DNA of 64,000 bases from Polyangiaceae bacterium (GTDB lineage: Bacteria > Myxococcota_A > Polyangia > Polyangiales > Polyangiaceae), in the NCBI GenBank assembly GCA_016719945.1, contig JADJYE010000015.1:68003-132002 (forward strand), given 5' to 3'. The notes beneath the pieces were generated by a model that saw only the letters and a list, made by a program, of their open reading frames with translations, was not told the origin of the DNA and searched no databases. This document shows, one piece after another, positions 17,132-26,571 of the stretch (position 1 is the first letter of the stretch; each line of letters opens with the position of its first letter). Made by a program: the position numbers and the translations under genes.

Positions 17132-20100
17132 TCTTCTGCTTCGAGGTAGCCGCAGGTCGCCGCGCCTTCGGCGAGGCAATGATGCGAGGTGGGGTTCGAC
17201 AGGTAGTAGACGTCGGTGCCGTCGCTCTGGAAGAAGCGCGCGACGGCGTTCGTGAGGTACGTGCCCGCGTCGAACGCCTCGCACGGGTTGCCGTTGACGA
17301 AGGTGTGGGTGCCCTCGGGGACGACATACGCGTCGAGCAGGCCCGTCACCCGCCGCGACGCGTCCGGGGTCCAAGCGCCGTCGGGCCCATAGGGCACCCC
17401 CGAGAGGCGCGGCTCCCACACCGCCTCGATCGACGAGTCGAGCGCGGAGGCGGTGTACCTCACCAGCCGGTGCGGCACCGGCGCGGCCTGCTCGAAGTAG
17501 AGCTGCGCGCCCTCGTCCAGGTCATCCGCGTCGAACAGCGCCTCTTCGCACTTGAGCTCCCCGAGCGGGTTGGGCACGCAGCGGTCGAGGGCCTCGTCGC
17601 AGAAGCCGCCTTGGCAGTCCTCCCCGGCTGTCGCGCAGCCGGCTGGATAACACGCTGCCTCGGAGCCGTCCGAGCGGGTGAACATCCCGTCGAGATCCGC
17701 GTTCGCGCTCGTCACGCACTGTGGCTGGGCCGGGTGACGCGCGAGGGCCGTGACGCCCTCGATGACGTGGCGGTTGATGAGATCTTGGTTCGGCGTGACG
17801 CCGCCGAGGGCCTCGTAGAGCGCGGCCGGCGTGACGTAGTCGACGTACTCGGGGTACTTCGACGCGGCGTCCGGCGCGAAGAACGGGAGCGCCCCGGTGG
17901 CGCGCGCGAAGGCGATGCCGGAGTTGAGCGGCACGTTCATGTCGCCGATGGTGTTGACCGTCAGGACGGCGTGCGAGGCGATGGGCTCGCCGAACGGATC
18001 GGTCATCTGGCGGATCGCGTAGTAGGGCGCGAAGCTCACCGGGTCACCCGGCTCGAGCGCCATCTGCGCGAGCTGCAAGAAGCGCCTCAGCGACGGGGTC
18101 TGGCGGATCTGCCCGTACCCTTCGGCGGGCGCGACGAGCGTCCCTCCCTCTGGGTAGAAGCGGCCCTGGAAGACGCCGCAGCTGGCCCCCTCACACGTCG
18201 CGGTGCCCGCGCCGTTGGGGGCGCCCTGCGCGATGCGGCCCTTGCCGTAGGTGGCCACCGTAAGGACGGGCGTCTCGTTCGCGCCGTCGAACGTCGGCCG
18301 GCACGAGCCATAGTCGGTGACCAGGTCGCGGCCTTCGTAGAACGTCACCTGCACGCTGTCGTCGACGGTCGTCGGCAGGCCGATTCGCATGCGCGCGTCA
18401 TCGCCGACGCGCGCGCACCGCAGCTCGCCGTTGTCGTTGTTGTAGACCAGCACCGTCGTGTCCTTGACGACGTTCGGGTCGACGCACGAGATCTCGAGCT
18501 CGCCGGTCGAGTTCACGTCGGGCATGACCCAGCGGAGCGACAGCTCTCCTGCCGCGCACACGGTGCAGTCTTTTCGGTCGTCGAGGGCGCCCGCGCACGC
18601 CTGGCGCTCCTCCGACGGCACGGTCACCAGCAGCGGGCCCCACATCCGCAGCAGCACCGCCTCGATGACGCCGCCCTGGAACGAGCGTACGCCGATGTCC
18701 GTCAGCCCGCCGCCGCCCGAGCCTGGTGAAGCCGCGGTCACGTAGGCGTCGATCGCGCCATGGATGCCGCTCAGGATGCCGCCGAGCGACTCGCCCCAGG
18801 TGCCGTACTTCGCGTCCGGGCCGCCGAAGTCGGGGACACCGTTGCCGTCGAAGTCGCCCGCGACCTCGGCCGCGCCGTCGCCGTTGGTGTCGCAGAGCGT
18901 GCTCGCCGGCGTCGCCCAGCCGGTCTGCTCGGTGCGGCAGAAGGCGCGGCCCTCCGGCTCGCCGAACGTCCTCAAGATGCGCACGAGCTGCAGGTGATCG
19001 AGGACCGACTGCCGCACGCCGTCGCGCGTGTGAAACAGGTAGCTCGACCAGAAGTCGCCCCCCGAGTCGCCGCGCCCGTCGCCGTCCAGGTCGCGCGCGC
19101 GCGTCCGCAGCAGGGCCTCGAACGCGGGGCCACCGCACGCGCCCGAGAAGATGCTCTTCGCGAGGGTCTCGGTCACGTCGTCTCCGAGATCGAGCCCATG
19201 CCCCATCGCGTTGATGCCGACCGTGGCGAGCCCGTGCTGCGCGAGGTTCCCCGCGTAGAGGATGTGCTCGATGAACGCGCCCGTGTAGCCGTGCCCGTAG
19301 ATGTTCACGTCGAACGGCTGCTGGAACTGCGCGGTCTCCTTCGGCACGACGATGAAGACCTGCACCTCGTCGCTGTGGACCTCGCCCGCGCCGGTCAAGA
19401 AGTCGACGTTGAACGCCGCCTTCGGATCGGGGCTCTGGGGGCCGCCCTCGAGCAGGAACGGGGACCGGAAGGTGGCGACCGCGATGTAGTCGATCGCCTC
19501 GAAGGTCTCGAGCAGCAGGGCGGTCTCGGGGCCGTCTCCGGCGCCCAACAGCTCCGAGACGGCCAGCTCGAGCGTGTCGCGGATCTGATCGACGCGCAGG
19601 ATGTAGAGGTTGTCGACCTTGTCGACGCACGCCTCCTTCGCCTCCCAGCCGGCGGGATCCGTCGCGCCCTGCTCGAAGCCGGTCACCGTGCCGACCGCGC
19701 GCTGAAGCTCCAGCTCTGCCGGGAAATCGCGCCCGAGCTTCGAGAAGAGCCCCTGCTCGAACAGCCCGTCCCGGAGGATCTTCATGTCGTCGACCGTCGG
19801 CTGCGTGGTGAAGCCCCAGGTGAAGGCGACGCGCGACAGGCCGGTGCCGGCGAGGTCGCCGAAGTACGCCGCCCGCGTCGGCTCGTCGATCGCCTCGGCC
19901 ACGCGCTGCGCGACGACGCGCTGGGTGGCGTGGAAGACGTGATCGAACGGCGACTTGACCGGGTCACCGTTCGCGTCGAGCAGCCGGTCGGTGACGACGA
20001 CCGCGTATTTGGTCATCTCGTCGAGCGGCAGCAGCGGCCGGAAGACGAGCGTGTCGGTCTCTCGCTCGTAGTAGGTGAGCAGGTGATCGGCGACGCAGCG

Positions 20101-20880
20101 GTCGCGCGTCTGGCGGGTGAGCCGGCAGCTCGCGTCGCCGTACGCAGGGTTCTTGGCGTCGTCGCAGATGGGGTCGGGGTCGGGGCAGACGAACGGGTCG
20201 TCGAGGTTCGGCACGTCGAGCACGCCGTCGAAGTCGGTGTCGTGCTCGGGCCCGAACGTGTCCCAGCCGATCGAGCCGCGCTTCGACTCGTCGGACGTTT
20301 CGAAGGCCAGGTTGCGCTCCGTCGCCCGCGTGTCGTTGGCCCAGTACCGGTCGAGGCGCTTGAGCGTGACCTCGTAGTTGCCGTTGCCCAGGTCGATCGG
20401 CACGGGGAGCCCGGTGTCGAGGTTCACCAGGTAGATGGCGTCGTCCTCGAAATCGTAGTCGTCGCCCTGGTGGCGCTCCTCGATGTTGGCGAGGTCGAGC
20501 GCGGCCTGCCAAGGCGCGCGCGGCTGCCCGCCGACCTCGGCCAGATCGAAGGCCATCGAGATCGGGCTGAAGGTGCCCCAGCCCTCCATTCGGTCGAAGC
20601 GCGCCCGCGCGTCACGCTCGATCGCGGTCGGCGCGATCAGGCTCGCGTTGATGCGCAGGCCCGTGCGGCTCGTGGGGTCGGACCAGGTCGCGGAGTCGTT
20701 GGGCAGCGGGACGTCGGGCAGCGGCTCGTGGGCGAGGTCGAAGCGCACGCGCGCGCCGGGGCCCTCGGGGGTGCGCCCGAAGTCGAGCGGCGCTCGGTCG
20801 TCACACGACGACGCAGAGAGGACCAGCGCGCCGGCGCCGAGCGTCAGGACCAAGGAGGCGAGTCGGTGGGGGCGGTGCAT
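17128..20880 (-). CDS. Very large alpha/beta-hydrolase-like lipoprotein
   Basis: A 1250-residue lipoprotein; the signal peptide ends in LSASSC (Cys 26). An alpha/beta hydrolase core is visible: an oxyanion-type NIYGHGYTGAFIEH stretch, INAMGHGLDLG, and a nucleophile elbow GESLGG preceded by KYGTW. This layout is like the VolA/Pla-1 surface lipase group. Insertions include Asp-rich Ca-binding-like loops (DTDFDGVLD, DGDGRGDSGGDF, DTNGDG) and a Cys-rich segment near residue 1075 (CYPAGCATAGEDC). It is probably a surface-exposed esterase or lipase. A long frame on the opposite strand is only a GC-rich shadow. Confidence 0.82.
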   Translation of the reverse strand: MHRPHRLASLVLTLGAGALVLSASSCDDRAPLDFGRTPEGPGARVRFDLAHEPLPDVPLPNDSATWSDPTSRTGLRINASLIAPTAIERDARARFDRMEGWGTFSPISMAFDLAEVGGQPRAPWQAALDLANIEERHQGDDYDFEDDAIYLVNLDTGLPVPIDLGNGNYEVTLKRLDRYWANDTRATERNLAFETSDESKRGSIGWDTFGPEHDTDFDGVLDVPNLDDPFVCPDPDPICDDAKNPAYGDASCRLTRQTRDRCVADHLLTYYERETDTLVFRPLLPLDEMTKYAVVVTDRLLDANGDPVKSPFDHVFHATQRVVAQRVAEAIDEPTRAAYFGDLAGTGLSRVAFTWGFTTQPTVDDMKILRDGLFEQGLFSKLGRDFPAELELQRAVGTVTGFEQGATDPAGWEAKEACVDKVDNLYILRVDQIRDTLELAVSELLGAGDGPETALLLETFEAIDYIAVATFRSPFLLEGGPQSPDPKAAFNVDFLTGAGEVHSDEVQVFIVVPKETAQFQQPFDVNIYGHGYTGAFIEHILYAGNLAQHGLATVGINAMGHGLDLGDDVTETLAKSIFSGACGGPAFEALLRTRARDLDGDGRGDSGGDFWSSYLFHTRDGVRQSVLDHLQLVRILRTFGEPEGRAFCRTEQTGWATPASTLCDTNGDGAAEVAGDFDGNGVPDFGGPDAKYGTWGESLGGILSGIHGAIDAYVTAASPGSGGGGLTDIGVRSFQGGVIEAVLLRMWGPLLVTVPSEERQACAGALDDRKDCTVCAAGELSLRWVMPDVNSTGELEISCVDPNVVKDTTVLVYNNDNGELRCARVGDDARMRIGLPTTVDDSVQVTFYEGRDLVTDYGSCRPTFDGANETPVLTVATYGKGRIAQGAPNGAGTATCEGASCGVFQGRFYPEGGTLVAPAEGYGQIRQTPSLRRFLQLAQMALEPGDPVSFAPYYAIRQMTDPFGEPIASHAVLTVNTIGDMNVPLNSGIAFARATGALPFFAPDAASKYPEYVDYVTPAALYEALGGVTPNQDLINRHVIEGVTALARHPAQPQCVTSANADLDGMFTRSDGSEAACYPAGCATAGEDCQGGFCDEALDRCVPNPLGELKCEEALFDADDLDEGAQLYFEQAAPVPHRLVRYTASALDSSIEAVWEPRLSGVPYGPDGAWTPDASRRVTGLLDAYVVPEGTHTFVNGNPCEAFDAGTYLTNAVARFFQSDGTDVYYLSNPTSHHCLAEGAATCGYLEAEE

Positions 20881-21006
20881 CGGGCTCGGCAGGGGAGTCT
20901 ATTCTTCAGGTGTCGTCAGCGCATGTCGCGCGCGCGACAGGTTGCACGGAACGGAGGTCAAGGTTTCGTCCGTGCACGACAGAGACCTACAAGGATTTAC
21001 AAGTGC

Positions 21007-21035
21007 ATGACAATCAGCCAGGGGGTGGATGTTAA
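21007..21035 (+). promoter_or_regulatory. Possible sigma70-like promoter of the glycosyltransferase
   Basis: ATGACA (21007-21012), a 17-nt spacer and TGTTAA (21030-21035). The 170-nt gap between the divergent lipase-like gene and the glycosyltransferase is locally AT-richer than its surroundings. The start codon is only about 15 nt downstream of the -10, so the leader would be very short. Confidence 0.35.
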
Positions 21036-21050
21036 GTCCGGGTGGATCCA

Positions 21051-22583
21051 ATGAATATCGCCCTTTGCGTCCTCTATTTCGGGGTGCTGGCGCTGCTCTC
21101 CGGCTACGGGCTTCACCGGCTTCACTTGGTCGTCCTTTGTCGGATCCACCGCAAGCGGCTCCAGGCCATCGTCGACTCGGCGCCGTACGTCGCAGAGCGT
21201 AGCGACGAGAAGCTCCCCCGGGTGACGATCCAGCTCCCGCTCTTCAACGAGTCGACGGTGACGAACCGACTCCTCGATGCGATCGCGAAGATGGATTACC
21301 CCGCGAGCCGCCTCGAGATCCAGGTCCTCGACGACTCGACCGACGAGACGCAAGCGATCGCCCACGCCCACGTGGAGCGGCTCCGCGCCCAGGGTGTCGA
21401 CGCCGTGTACCTCCACCGCGTCGACCGCACCGGCTACAAGGCCGGCGCGCTCGACAACGGCCTGAAGGTCGCGAAGGGTGACCTGGTCGCCGTCTTCGAC
21501 GCCGACTTCGTCCCCCAGCCCGACTTCGTGCGCAGCATCGTCGGCCACTTCGACGACCCGAAGGTCGCGATGGTGCAGACGCGCTGGGGCCACATGAACC
21601 GCGACCACTCGAACCTCACGCAGATCCAGGCGCTGATGCTCGACGGTCACCACCTGGTCGAGAACCGCGCGCGTTGTGGCGCCGGCTTCCTCTTCAACTT
21701 CTCGGGCACCGGCGGCATGTGGCGGCGCCAGGCGATCGAGGACGCCGGCGGCTGGGAGCACGACACCCTCACCGAGGACCTCGACCTCTCGTACCGGGCG
21801 CAGCTCAAGGGCTGGAAGTTCGTCTACAGGCCCGACGTCGTCACGCCCTCCGAGCTCCCCGAGGAGGTCTCGGCGGTCCGCGCGCAGCAGTATCGCTGGG
21901 CGAAGGGCACCGTGCAGACGGCCCGCAAGCTGATGGGGCGCGTGCTGCGCTCCGACCTGACGCTGAGCCAGCGCGTCGAGGCGTTCTTCCACCTCACGCC
22001 GCACTTCGCGTACCCGCTGATGGTGATGCTCTCGGTCCTCTTGCTGCCGGCGATGATCCTCATGCCGGCCGCCAGTAGCCTGACCATGTTCCTGGTCGAC
22101 CTGCCGCTGCTCACCGCGACGACCGGCTCGCTCGCCGCCTTCTACATGGAGGCCGAGCGCGCCCAAGGCCGCCGCAGCGTGCGCGCGGCGATGCGGCTGC
22201 CCATGTTGATCGCCCTCGGGACCGGCCTCGCCCCTCACCTCACCAAGGCCGTCTTCGACGGCGTGAAGAACATGGCGGGCGAGTTCGTCCGCACGCCCAA
22301 GCAAGGCACGAACAAGGCGCGCTACAAGGTCTACGCGAACATGCCCTGGCTCGAGATCGGGCTCGCGCTGCTGTCGTTCGGCTCGGTCGTCGCCTCCATC
22401 ACCTCGGGGCACTGGTTCGCGACCCCGTTCGCGATGTTGTTCATGAGCGGATACGCGTACGTCGCGGTGCTGGTCGCCACGGAGCAGAAGGGCCGCAAGG
22501 TCGTCACCCCCGTGTCCAGCGAGACCGTCAGCGACGCGCCCCCCGCGCTCGCCTCCGACGAGACCGCCGCGGCCGCGAACTGA
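21051..22583 (+). CDS. Family 2 glycosyltransferase, membrane (cellulose synthase-like)
   Basis: A processive-type GT2 of 510 residues with N-terminal TM helix (LCVLYFGVLALLSGYGL) and several C-terminal TM helices (MVMLSVLLLPAMILM and others). Catalytic motifs are complete: DDSTDET, DADFVPQ, TEDLDLSYR and QYRWAKG (D, DxD, TED, QxxRW). It should polymerise or transfer a sugar across the inner membrane, as in exopolysaccharide or glycolipid synthesis. I chose ATG 21051, with GGTGGA 6 nt upstream; GTG 21042 would add three residues. No polysaccharide cluster surrounds it. Confidence 0.92.
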   Translation: MNIALCVLYFGVLALLSGYGLHRLHLVVLCRIHRKRLQAIVDSAPYVAERSDEKLPRVTIQLPLFNESTVTNRLLDAIAKMDYPASRLEIQVLDDSTDETQAIAHAHVERLRAQGVDAVYLHRVDRTGYKAGALDNGLKVAKGDLVAVFDADFVPQPDFVRSIVGHFDDPKVAMVQTRWGHMNRDHSNLTQIQALMLDGHHLVENRARCGAGFLFNFSGTGGMWRRQAIEDAGGWEHDTLTEDLDLSYRAQLKGWKFVYRPDVVTPSELPEEVSAVRAQQYRWAKGTVQTARKLMGRVLRSDLTLSQRVEAFFHLTPHFAYPLMVMLSVLLLPAMILMPAASSLTMFLVDLPLLTATTGSLAAFYMEAERAQGRRSVRAAMRLPMLIALGTGLAPHLTKAVFDGVKNMAGEFVRTPKQGTNKARYKVYANMPWLEIGLALLSFGSVVASITSGHWFATPFAMLFMSGYAYVAVLVATEQKGRKVVTPVSSETVSDAPPALASDETAAAAN

Positions 22584-22685
22584 GGCCGTCACCGCGATGA
22601 TGTGGAGGGAGCCCTCCGGCCCTGGGGTCGGGGGGCTTCATCCTTCCTGGGGGCCGCCCGGCCTTTCACATTTGAAAGACGGTGC

Positions 22686-22715
22686 TTGAACGCTCCGCGC
22701 TCGGCCCACTATCCT
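22686..22715 (+). promoter_or_regulatory. Sigma70-like promoter of ihfA
   Basis: TTGAAC (22686-22691), 18-nt spacer, TATCCT (22710-22715), about 36 nt ahead of the ihfA ATG. This is the best -35/-10 match seen in the window. Confidence 0.55.
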
Positions 22716-22751
22716 GATGTCGACTCAATAACCCCTCGGGGGCCCTCTCAT

Positions 22752-23075
22752 ATGACCAAGGCGGAGATCGTTCAAGCCATCTATAACCGCCTTGGCGGCT
22801 TCTCGAAGAAGGAGGCCGCCGACCTGGTGGACCTCGTCTTCGACACGATGAAAGAGACGCTCGCGCGCGGGGAGAAGATCAAGATCTCCGGGTTCGGCAA
22901 CTTCGTGCTTCGCGACAAGCGGCAGCGCCAAGGCCGCAACCCGCAGACCGGCGACCCCATGGTCATCACCGAGCGGCGTGTGCTCAACTTCAAGGCGAGC
23001 AACATCCTCAAGCTGGGTCTCAACCCGCGACGAGGCCGTGAGGCGACCGAAGGCGGCGCGTCCGCGGGCAGCTGA
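22752..23075 (+). CDS. ihfA: Integration host factor alpha-type DNA-binding protein
   Basis: A 107-residue HU/IHF family protein: MTKAEIVQAIYNRLGGFSKK at the start, GEKIKISGFGNFVLRDK, and the DNA-bending arm with GRNPQTGDPMVI. The PQTGDP signature and length match IhfA rather than HU. It bends DNA as a heterodimer with IhfB. The following merR-type gene starts 20 nt downstream, an order known from many deltaproteobacteria-related genomes. Confidence 0.92.
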   Translation: MTKAEIVQAIYNRLGGFSKKEAADLVDLVFDTMKETLARGEKIKISGFGNFVLRDKRQRQGRNPQTGDPMVITERRVLNFKASNILKLGLNPRRGREATEGGASAGS

Positions 23076-23095
23076 AGACCGACCTCGAGGCGTCC

Positions 23096-23566
23096 TTGTC
23101 GAACCGCACGGATCGGCTTCAAAAGCTCTACTTCAGGATCGGCGAGGTCGCGGGCATCGTCGGCGTCGAGCCGCACGTCTTGCGCTACTGGGAGAGCGAG
23201 TTCCGCTCGGTTCGACCGCAGAAGTCGGCGCGGGGCCAGCGCATCTACTCCAGGCGCGACGTCGACACGCTCCTCAAGGTGAAGGAGCTTCTGTATTCGC
23301 ACCGCTTCACGATCGCCGGGGCCAAACGCAAGCTCCGCGAGGGCGGCGTCGAGCCCATCGCCCAAGCGACCGTCGAGGCCGCACCCGAGCAAGCTCCTGC
23401 GCCCGTGGCGGTCGTGGTTCGCGATCTGGCAGAGGTTCGTGTTCTGCGTGATCGCCTGGCAGCGCTGCGCGACAAGGCGACGTCGTACCTCTCGGAGGTC
23501 GACGGATGGGGCACCCTCGAGTCCCCGGACGCGACCGGCCCCGCAGACCGGCGCAGCGGGTCTTAG
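23096..23566 (+). CDS. MerR-family transcriptional regulator
   Basis: A 156-residue regulator using a TTG start (23096). The helix-turn-helix reads YFRIGEVAGIVGVEPHVLRYWESEF, followed by RIYSRRDVDTLLKVKELL, the typical MerR wing and dimer helix start. A Pro/Ala-rich stretch leads to a short coiled coil (LAEVRVLRDRLAALRDKA). There is no effector-binding domain or metal-binding Cys, as in the short MerR-like proteins paired with IhfA. Confidence 0.9.
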   Translation: MSNRTDRLQKLYFRIGEVAGIVGVEPHVLRYWESEFRSVRPQKSARGQRIYSRRDVDTLLKVKELLYSHRFTIAGAKRKLREGGVEPIAQATVEAAPEQAPAPVAVVVRDLAEVRVLRDRLAALRDKATSYLSEVDGWGTLESPDATGPADRRSGS

Positions 23567-23662
23567 CGGGGCTCCAAACCGTCTCGTCGCGGTGCTCGGC
23601 AACGTGATCGCTGTGATTTCACCCCCCCAACCCCCCTCGCTGCGCGAGCGGGGAGCATCGCC

Positions 23663-24298
23663 GTGAGCGGCGGCGCCTCCGACGAAGCGCTGGAGACCCT
23701 GCTGTATGACGGCGCGTCGTGGGACCTCGCCCTCGAGGGGGCCCGCGGGGAGGGCTCGCGCCCACCCTTCGACACGGTCGACGTGTCGCGCCTCCCCGGT
23801 GCGCGAATCGTCGCGCTCGCTCGCTTCGAGCACGAGGGCGCGACGATCGTGGCGGGCTGCGCCGCGGGCCCCTCGGACCGCTTCGCGCCCGGGCTCGAAG
23901 CCGTGTTGTTCGATCGAGCGACGGGGCTCGCGTGGTCATCGCTCGCGATCGTGCCGCGCGACGTCGCCATCGAGCGAGAGGGGGCGCTCGCCCGATCGTA
24001 CGAGCGCAGGACGGTCGGGCGCTCGGATCGCGGGGAGGTCGTGCTCGAACAGCTCCTGGCGTTCGATGGACGAGACCTCGATCTCGTCCTCTGCTCGGCC
24101 GCGTGCGTCGGGCCGCGCTGCGGCGAGGTCTCGCTGGTCGTCCGCGGCGAGCTGCCCGAGCCGCCGCCGCCGAACGTGGCGGTGCGGGCGCTCTTCTACG
24201 CCGCCGAGCACCCGGCGCCGGTGCTCGGCGCGGCCGGCGCCGTGCTGCTCGCCGTGGTCGCGCTCGTGTTGTGGCGCCGCCCGAGCCCGCGGCCCTGA
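23663..24298 (+). CDS. Hypothetical protein with one C-terminal TM helix
   Basis: A 211-residue protein starting at GTG 23663. The first 165 residues look soluble and contain one Cys pair (CSAACVGPRCG). A TM helix near the C-terminus (VLGAAGAVLLAVVALVLW) ends in a short basic tail, so it may be tail-anchored. No family recognised. It lies between merR and ssb on the same strand. Confidence 0.65.
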   Translation: MSGGASDEALETLLYDGASWDLALEGARGEGSRPPFDTVDVSRLPGARIVALARFEHEGATIVAGCAAGPSDRFAPGLEAVLFDRATGLAWSSLAIVPRDVAIEREGALARSYERRTVGRSDRGEVVLEQLLAFDGRDLDLVLCSAACVGPRCGEVSLVVRGELPEPPPPNVAVRALFYAAEHPAPVLGAAGAVLLAVVALVLWRRPSPRP

Positions 24299-24416
24299 GC
24301 GGGCGCGCGGGGTGGACGAAGAACGTCAGCGCGGGCGCCCGCTCGCTTGACGCGACCCCCCTACCGAGGGACGACGAGACAACGTCGTTTCTCCTCCCTC
24401 GTCGAGGCTAGGTGCC

Positions 24417-24983
<567 letters not shown>

Positions 24984-25002
24984 TCAGCGCACCCGGTTGC
25001 AG

Positions 25003-25074
25003 GAGGGGGGCGGGGGGGGGGGCGCCCCCCCCCCGCGGGGGGGGGGGGGGGGCGGGGGGGGGGGCCCCCGGGCG
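25003..25074. repeat. Long G/C homopolymer-like tract
   Basis: About 70 bases made almost only of G and C runs, including runs of 10 or more G and 10 C, between the convergent ssb and mgtE genes. It may be a collapsed or mis-called GC terminator, or a real G-quadruplex-forming region. It destroys the mgtE 3' end. Confidence 0.85.
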
Positions 25075-26571
25075 GCTTGCCGGCGCCCGCGAGGACGTCG
25101 GCGAGGAAGTACTGCGCCATCGAGAAGTAGACGACGATCCCCACGACGTCGACCAGGCTCGCGATGAACGGCGACGAGCTGGTCGCCGGGTCGAGCCCGA
25201 CCTTGCGGAGCAGCAGCGGGAACATCGACCCGACCACCGTGCCCGACGTCACGATCGCGACGAGCGTGAAGAAGATCGTCACGGCGAACATTCCGCCGTC
25301 GCCCCACATGAGCACGCGCACGGCGCCGACGGTGCCGAGCAGAAAGCCCATGACCAGCCCCTGGCCGAGCTCGCGGACGAACACGCGAGACCAGTCGGAG
25401 ATCTGGACCTCGCCGGTCGCGAGCCCGCGGATGACCAGCGCCGCCGACTGCGAGCCCGAGTTGCCGCCGGTGGAGATCAACAGGGGCACGTAGAACGACA
25501 GCGTCGCGACGGCCGCGATCACGTCGTCGTAGCTGCGCAAGGCGGTCCCGGTGAAGAAGCCGCCGATGAACAGCACCATCAGCCACACGACGCGCTTCTT
25601 GATGAACGTCCAGAATGGGACGCGGAAGTACGTCTCCTCGGTCGGCTCGATGGCCGCGATCCTCTGGACGTCTTCGCCGGCCTCCTGCGTGAGGACGTCC
25701 ATCACGTCGTCGACCGTGATCACGCCGAGCAGCTTCTGCCCTGCGCCGACGACCGGGAGCGCGGAGAAGTCGTACTTCGCCATCGTGCGCGCGACGTCTT
25801 CCTGATCGACCGTGGGGCTGACCGCGTGGACCATCTCGGTCATCACGTCCGCGATCTTCTCCTTGGTGTCGGCGAGCAGGATGTCGCGCAGCGACGCGAC
25901 GCCGTGGAGCCGCCCTTGCTTGCCCACGATGTACACGTAGTAGACGGTCTCGGCCGCCGTCCCTTCGTGGCGGATCTTCTCGATGACGTCCGCCACGGTC
26001 GCGCTCGGTGAGACAGCGACGTAGTCCGTCGTCATCAAGCCGCCAGCGCAGTCGTCGGGCCACTTCGTGAGCAGCTCGACGTCGGCGGCCGCCTCGGGGT
26101 CGACGCGCTCGATGTTCTCGAGCAGCGACTCGCCGACGTCGTCGGGTAGCGCCGAGACGAGGTCGGCGCGATCGTCGGCCGCCATCTCGATCACGATCGG
26201 CGCGACCTTCTCGGTGCCGATCTGCTGGACGAGCTGCTCCTGGTGCGCCTCGTCGAGGCGCTGGAAGATCTTGGCCGCCTGCTCGGGCGGGACGGCCCCG
26301 AGCAGCTTGACCGCCTCGTCTTGACCCAAGAGCTCGAGGAGATCGGCGAGGTCCTCGTCGTGGATCTCGTCGATGAACTCCCCGAGCTGGGTCGGATCCT
26401 CTTCGAGGAGCTGGCGCACCTCGGGAGCGATGGCGACGGCGACCCGGATCATGAGTGCGGCACTACACCCGCAGACAGGAGCGCGAAAGAAAGATGGATG
26501 GCGGCGCCGAGGACGCCCCACCGACCGCCGGACGTCGCCGCCACCACGCTCGGCCCGTCGAGGAGGTTGTC

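Noticed and set aside
18760..21054. 764-codon open frame on the plus strand opposite the hydrolase-like gene
   Set aside because: Arg/Val/Glu-rich shadow of a GC-rich gene; no domain, and the minus-strand product has a signal peptide and catalytic motifs.
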